A stretch of 35,388 nt of DNA, taken from NCBI GenBank assembly GCA_020073005.1, contig JAIQFX010000056.1, positions 1 through 35,388 of the forward strand, read 5' to 3'. Below the pieces are notes generated by a model, which worked only from the letters and a program-made list of their open reading frames with translations, had not been told where the DNA came from and ran no database searches. Shown one piece after another: positions 32,508 through 35,388 of the stretch. Made by a program: the position numbers and the translations under genes. Numbering within the stretch: the first letter of the stretch is position 1; each line of letters opens with the position of its first letter. Origin of the DNA: Terriglobia bacterium (lineage in GTDB: Bacteria > Acidobacteriota > Vicinamibacteria > Vicinamibacterales > CAVVIG01).

Positions 32508-33923
32508 ATGATGAGATCCAGGCCGTTTCAGTTCGTCGTTCGCGTGGGCCTCGTTGCGCTGGCGTTCTTCACCGCCGTGTCGACGGCGGACGCCGTGCCC
32601 GCATTCGCACGCAAGTACCAAACGAGCTGTCAGACGTGCCACATCGTCTTTCCGAAGCTCAATGCGTTCGGCGAGGCCTTCCGGCTGCGCGGCTACCGCA
32701 TGCCGGGCGAGACGGCGGACATGGTGAAGGAGCCGCCGGTCAGCCTCGGCGCGCCCGCGTACAAGAAACTGTGGCCGGACTCGGTCTGGCCCGGCGAAAT
32801 TTCGAGCGCGGTTCCGCTCGCCGTGAACGTCAAGCTCGGCTACGTCAACACCTCGACGCTCAACGAGGATGGGACCGTGACGTCGGTGAAGAACGATCTC
32901 CAGTTCCCGCAGGAGGTGAACATCTTCGGGGCCGGGACGCTGGGCGACCACGTCTCCTATCTCGCCGAGATGACGTTCGGAGAGAACCCCGATGGGTCGG
33001 TCGCGGTCGAGCTCGAGCACGCCCGCGTCGACTTCGACTCGCCGTTCGGTCCCGAGGATCTCTTCCACTTCCGCCTGGGCAAGTTCGCCCCCAACGTCGC
33101 CGACGGCTTCCAGGAGATGTGGATCTCGACCGACGCCGCGATCGATTCGCTGTTCGCCTACAACCCGATCGGCGCCAACGGCGGCACCGGCCTCGCGGGC
33201 GACATGACGCCGTCGCCGATCGCGCTGCCCGATCGCGTGCGCGGCATCGAGGGCTACGGGATGATCAACCACCGCGCGCTGTGGGTGGCGGGCATCGCCA
33301 ACGGCGTGGGGCCGGGCCCCGGCGACACGACGGGCCGCTTCGACGGCAACAACGCGAAGGACGTCTACGCGCGCTTCGACTACAAGATCGGCGGCATGGG
33401 GCTCGACGGCGACATGGGCGGCCGCCAGGCGCCGGAGAAGAACTGGCGCGACGACTCGCTGCGCCTCGGCGTCTTCGCGTACCGCGGCGACGCCAGCAAC
33501 ATCAACTTTCCGCTCACGACCGAGGACGGCCAGAACACCAATATTCAGGACGCGCATTTCCTGCGGAGCGGCCTCTACGCGAGCCTCTTCTTCAAGGATC
33601 TGAACGTCTTCGGCGTCTACCTGCACGGGAGCGACTCGCTTCAGACCTTCGATGCCGGGACGGCCGCGCTCCTGGGCACGATCGAGCCGGACTTCCACGC
33701 GTGGTTCACGCAGGCGGACTACCTCGTCTACCCGTGGCTGCAGGGGTCGTTCCGGTACGAGACGGTGACGCCGGCCGATCCGTCCGTGCCGAGCCTGCGC
33801 ACCGGCGTGTTCAACGCGAGCGCGCTGATTCGCGCGAACGTGAAGTTCATGGTGGAGTACCAACGCGATCTGCGCGAAGGCGACAACCACTCGCTGAACG
33901 CGCTGCTGCGATTCGCCTTCTGA
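32508..33923 (+). CDS. Outer-membrane monoheme cytochrome-porin fusion, Cyc2-like
   Basis: The 471-residue protein starts at ATG 32508 (GGAGGG seven bases upstream; a second ATG follows at once). A Sec signal ends near STADA. The mature N-terminus is VPAFARKYQTSCQTCHIVFP followed by KLNAFGEAFRLRGYRMPGE: a single CxxCH (41-45) in a P-A-F-A-R ... C-x-x-C-H ... P-x-L-x-x-F-G-x-x-F-x-x-x-G-Y frame. That frame and the length match Cyc2, the iron-oxidising fused cytochrome-porin of Acidithiobacillus and Zetaproteobacteria. The remaining 400 residues are alternating strands ending in LNALLRFAF with a terminal Phe, a porin barrel. Many uncharacterised proteins share this architecture, so iron oxidation is only a hypothesis. 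It lies downstream of the respiratory operon under its own candidate promoter. Confidence 0.72.
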   Translation: MMRSRPFQFVVRVGLVALAFFTAVSTADAVPAFARKYQTSCQTCHIVFPKLNAFGEAFRLRGYRMPGETADMVKEPPVSLGAPAYKKLWPDSVWPGEISSAVPLAVNVKLGYVNTSTLNEDGTVTSVKNDLQFPQEVNIFGAGTLGDHVSYLAEMTFGENPDGSVAVELEHARVDFDSPFGPEDLFHFRLGKFAPNVADGFQEMWISTDAAIDSLFAYNPIGANGGTGLAGDMTPSPIALPDRVRGIEGYGMINHRALWVAGIANGVGPGPGDTTGRFDGNNAKDVYARFDYKIGGMGLDGDMGGRQAPEKNWRDDSLRLGVFAYRGDASNINFPLTTEDGQNTNIQDAHFLRSGLYASLFFKDLNVFGVYLHGSDSLQTFDAGTAALLGTIEPDFHAWFTQADYLVYPWLQGSFRYETVTPADPSVPSLRTGVFNASALIRANVKFMVEYQRDLREGDNHSLNALLRFAF

Positions 33924-33950
33924 GGCCTGCTCAAGTCACCGCTCGGCCCG

Positions 33951-33965
33951 GTGCAAATATTGCAC
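33951..33965. promoter_or_regulatory. Palindrome before the carboxylesterase gene
   Basis: GTGCAA-ATA-TTGCAC is a perfect inverted repeat 67 bases before the esterase start and 28 bases after the cytochrome-porin stop. It is shaped like a repressor or activator operator. No matching regulator gene is visible in the window. Confidence 0.4.
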
Positions 33966-34031
33966 AAAGAGCCGTTCACGTCGCGAGGTGACGGAGACTC
34001 GGCAATTCGGGCTACGCACAGGGGGATGGCT

Positions 34032-35388
34032 ATGGCGACCACTCGTCGTGATTTCTTGAAATCCTCGTCGATGACGCTCGCCGCCGCAAGCGTCGGTCCG
34101 TTCGTCGCAACGGCCGCGGCGGCACAGATGGCAAGCCCCGCGCCTCGGCCCGCATCTTCCTTGGCCGGTACTGCGGCCAGCAAGATCTTCGTCGAGACCG
34201 ACACCACTTACGGGAAGGTGCAGGGCCTCCAGACGACGGGAATCAAAGAATTCAAGGGCATTCCGTACGGCGCCCCGACCGGCGGGCGCAATCGCTTCAT
34301 GCCGCCGAAGAAGCCCGCGGCGTGGACGGGCGTGCGTGAATGCTTCGCGCACGGACAAGTCAGTCCGCAAGCGCCGAGCGACCTGAAGTCCCAATACGGC
34401 GTGATGATCCACTGGGACGTCCAGCCCGGCGGCATGGGCGAAGACTGTCTCGTGCTGAATGTGTGGACGCCGGGCGTCCGGGACGGCGCGAAGCGCCCGG
34501 TCCTCGTGTCGTTCCACGGCGGCGGCTTCGCGACCGGCTCGGGCAATGCGATTGGATTCGACGGCGCCCAACTCGCGCGCTTCGGCGACGTCGTCGTCGT
34601 CACCGTCAATCATCGCCTCGCCAGCCTCGGCTATCTGCAACTCGCGGACCTGGGCGCGCCTCCCGAGTTCGCGTTCGCTGGCGTCACGGGCATCATGGAT
34701 CTCACGGCGTCGCTCGAGTGGGTGCGCGACAACATCGAGAGCTTCGGCGGCGACCCGAAGAACGTGTTCATCTTCGGTCAGTCGGGCGGCGGCGCCAAGA
34801 CCAGCACGATGCTCGCGGTTCCGGCGGCGAATGGACTCTTCCATCGCGCGGCCGTGCAGAGCGGATCAACGCTGCGACTCACGCCGCGCGATCGTGCCAC
34901 CCGCAACACAGAAATCCTGCTGAAGCACCTCAATATTTCGAAGGACCGCATCGCGGACCTGCAGAAGATCACGTGGCAGCAGATCCTCGAAGCGCAGGTC
35001 GCGGCAGCTGCGGAAACGCCAGGCACCGGCTTCTCGCCCGTCGTCGACGGCACCTATCTGCCGCATCACCCGTTCGATCCGGCCGCGCCAGAGGAGTCGG
35101 CCACGGTTCCGCTCATCGTCTCGACGACGTTGGAGGATGCGGCGCTGAGCCTCACCAACTTCGACCTGGACGATGCCGGACTCAAGGGAATCCTGAAGCA
35201 GCGCTTTGCCGCCAACAGCGACGCCATCTACGCGCTGTATCGCAAGTCCTATCCAAACAAGTCGGCGTTCCTCGTGCAGGCGATGATCAGCACGGATGCC
35301 GGCTTCCGCCGGTCAGCCTTCAAGCAGGCGGAACTGAAGGCCGCGCAGGGCAAGGGCCCCGTGTGGATGTACGAGTGGGATTGGCCGA
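34032..35388 (+). CDS. TAT-exported type-B carboxylesterase (partial)
   Basis: The frame is open from ATG 34032 (GGGGG six bases upstream) to the window edge; 452 codons are visible and the C-terminus is missing. A twin-arginine signal (TTRRDFLKSSSMTLAAASVG) precedes the mature enzyme. Type-B carboxylesterase signatures are FKGIPYGAPTGGRNRF, EDCLVLNVWTP, the oxyanion hole FHGGGF, NHRLASLGYL and the nucleophile elbow IFGQSGGG. The elbow differs from the usual G-E-S-A-G-G by Gln and Gly, with the catalytic Ser kept. The acidic residue is likely the Glu in STTLEDAALS; the His lies beyond the window. It hydrolyses an ester or lactone in the periplasm; the substrate is unknown. Confidence 0.88.
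   Translation, partial: MATTRRDFLKSSSMTLAAASVGPFVATAAAAQMASPAPRPASSLAGTAASKIFVETDTTYGKVQGLQTTGIKEFKGIPYGAPTGGRNRFMPPKKPAAWTGVRECFAHGQVSPQAPSDLKSQYGVMIHWDVQPGGMGEDCLVLNVWTPGVRDGAKRPVLVSFHGGGFATGSGNAIGFDGAQLARFGDVVVVTVNHRLASLGYLQLADLGAPPEFAFAGVTGIMDLTASLEWVRDNIESFGGDPKNVFIFGQSGGGAKTSTMLAVPAANGLFHRAAVQSGSTLRLTPRDRATRNTEILLKHLNISKDRIADLQKITWQQILEAQVAAAAETPGTGFSPVVDGTYLPHHPFDPAAPEESATVPLIVSTTLEDAALSLTNFDLDDAGLKGILKQRFAANSDAIYALYRKSYPNKSAFLVQAMISTDAGFRRSAFKQAELKAAQGKGPVWMYEWDWP

Noticed and set aside
1-35388. CRISPR arrays, tRNA or rRNA genes.
   Set aside because: I found no regularly spaced repeats and no cloverleaf or rRNA-like stretches on reading both strands. A covariance-model search would be needed to exclude small RNAs.

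Overview
The window is high-GC DNA, probably from an acidobacterium and perhaps the Vicinamibacteria. This placement is an inference from gene families: an intact and a broken permease of the acidobacterial duplicated orphan permease (ADOP) type, a PadR regulator overlapping a TIGR03435-like gene, a secreted protein of repeated carboxypeptidase-regulatory-like domains, and many twin-arginine (TAT) exported enzymes. There is no rRNA, tRNA, CRISPR array or phage gene block.

Left part (1-16.1 kb): envelope and export genes in short units. A PadR/TIGR03435 pair reads leftward from a near-consensus promoter with a palindrome in its spacer. A leftward run of four genes follows (Mla-type ATPase, DsrE-like protein, TAT alpha/beta hydrolase, secreted repeat protein). 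Then come two paralogous TAT two-domain VOC proteins, tatA, a collagen-like/tail-collar protein, a C-terminal-heme lipoprotein, a PEGA protein, an ADOP pseudogene, a TAT phosphotriesterase-family hydrolase, an intact ADOP permease and a fibronectin-III lipoprotein.

Middle (16.3-19.8 kb): a MacB/LolD-type ATPase and permease, followed after 29 nt by a sigma-54-type activator whose receiver domain lacks the phosphoacceptor Asp and the conserved Lys.

Right part (19.8-33.9 kb): the most interesting region, an electron-transfer island of two divergent operons. Leftward are a decaheme MtrA/DmsE-type cytochrome, an MtrB/PioB-type outer-membrane barrel and a monoheme cytochrome c. Rightward are a cupredoxin, an FAD/NAD(P) oxidoreductase with a four-cluster set of [4Fe-4S] cysteine motifs, a Rieske protein, a fused cytochrome b, an octaheme membrane cytochrome, a cytochrome c lipoprotein and a diheme cytochrome c. 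A Cyc2-like monoheme cytochrome-porin fusion follows. Together they could link the cell exterior, periplasm, quinone pool and cytoplasmic NAD(P)H. The direction of flow (Fe(II) or extracellular donor oxidation versus extracellular respiration) cannot be read from sequence. Three -24/-12 (sigma-54) promoter-like sites sit before the three transcription units of this island, so the nearby activator may control it. The window ends inside a TAT-exported type-B carboxylesterase.
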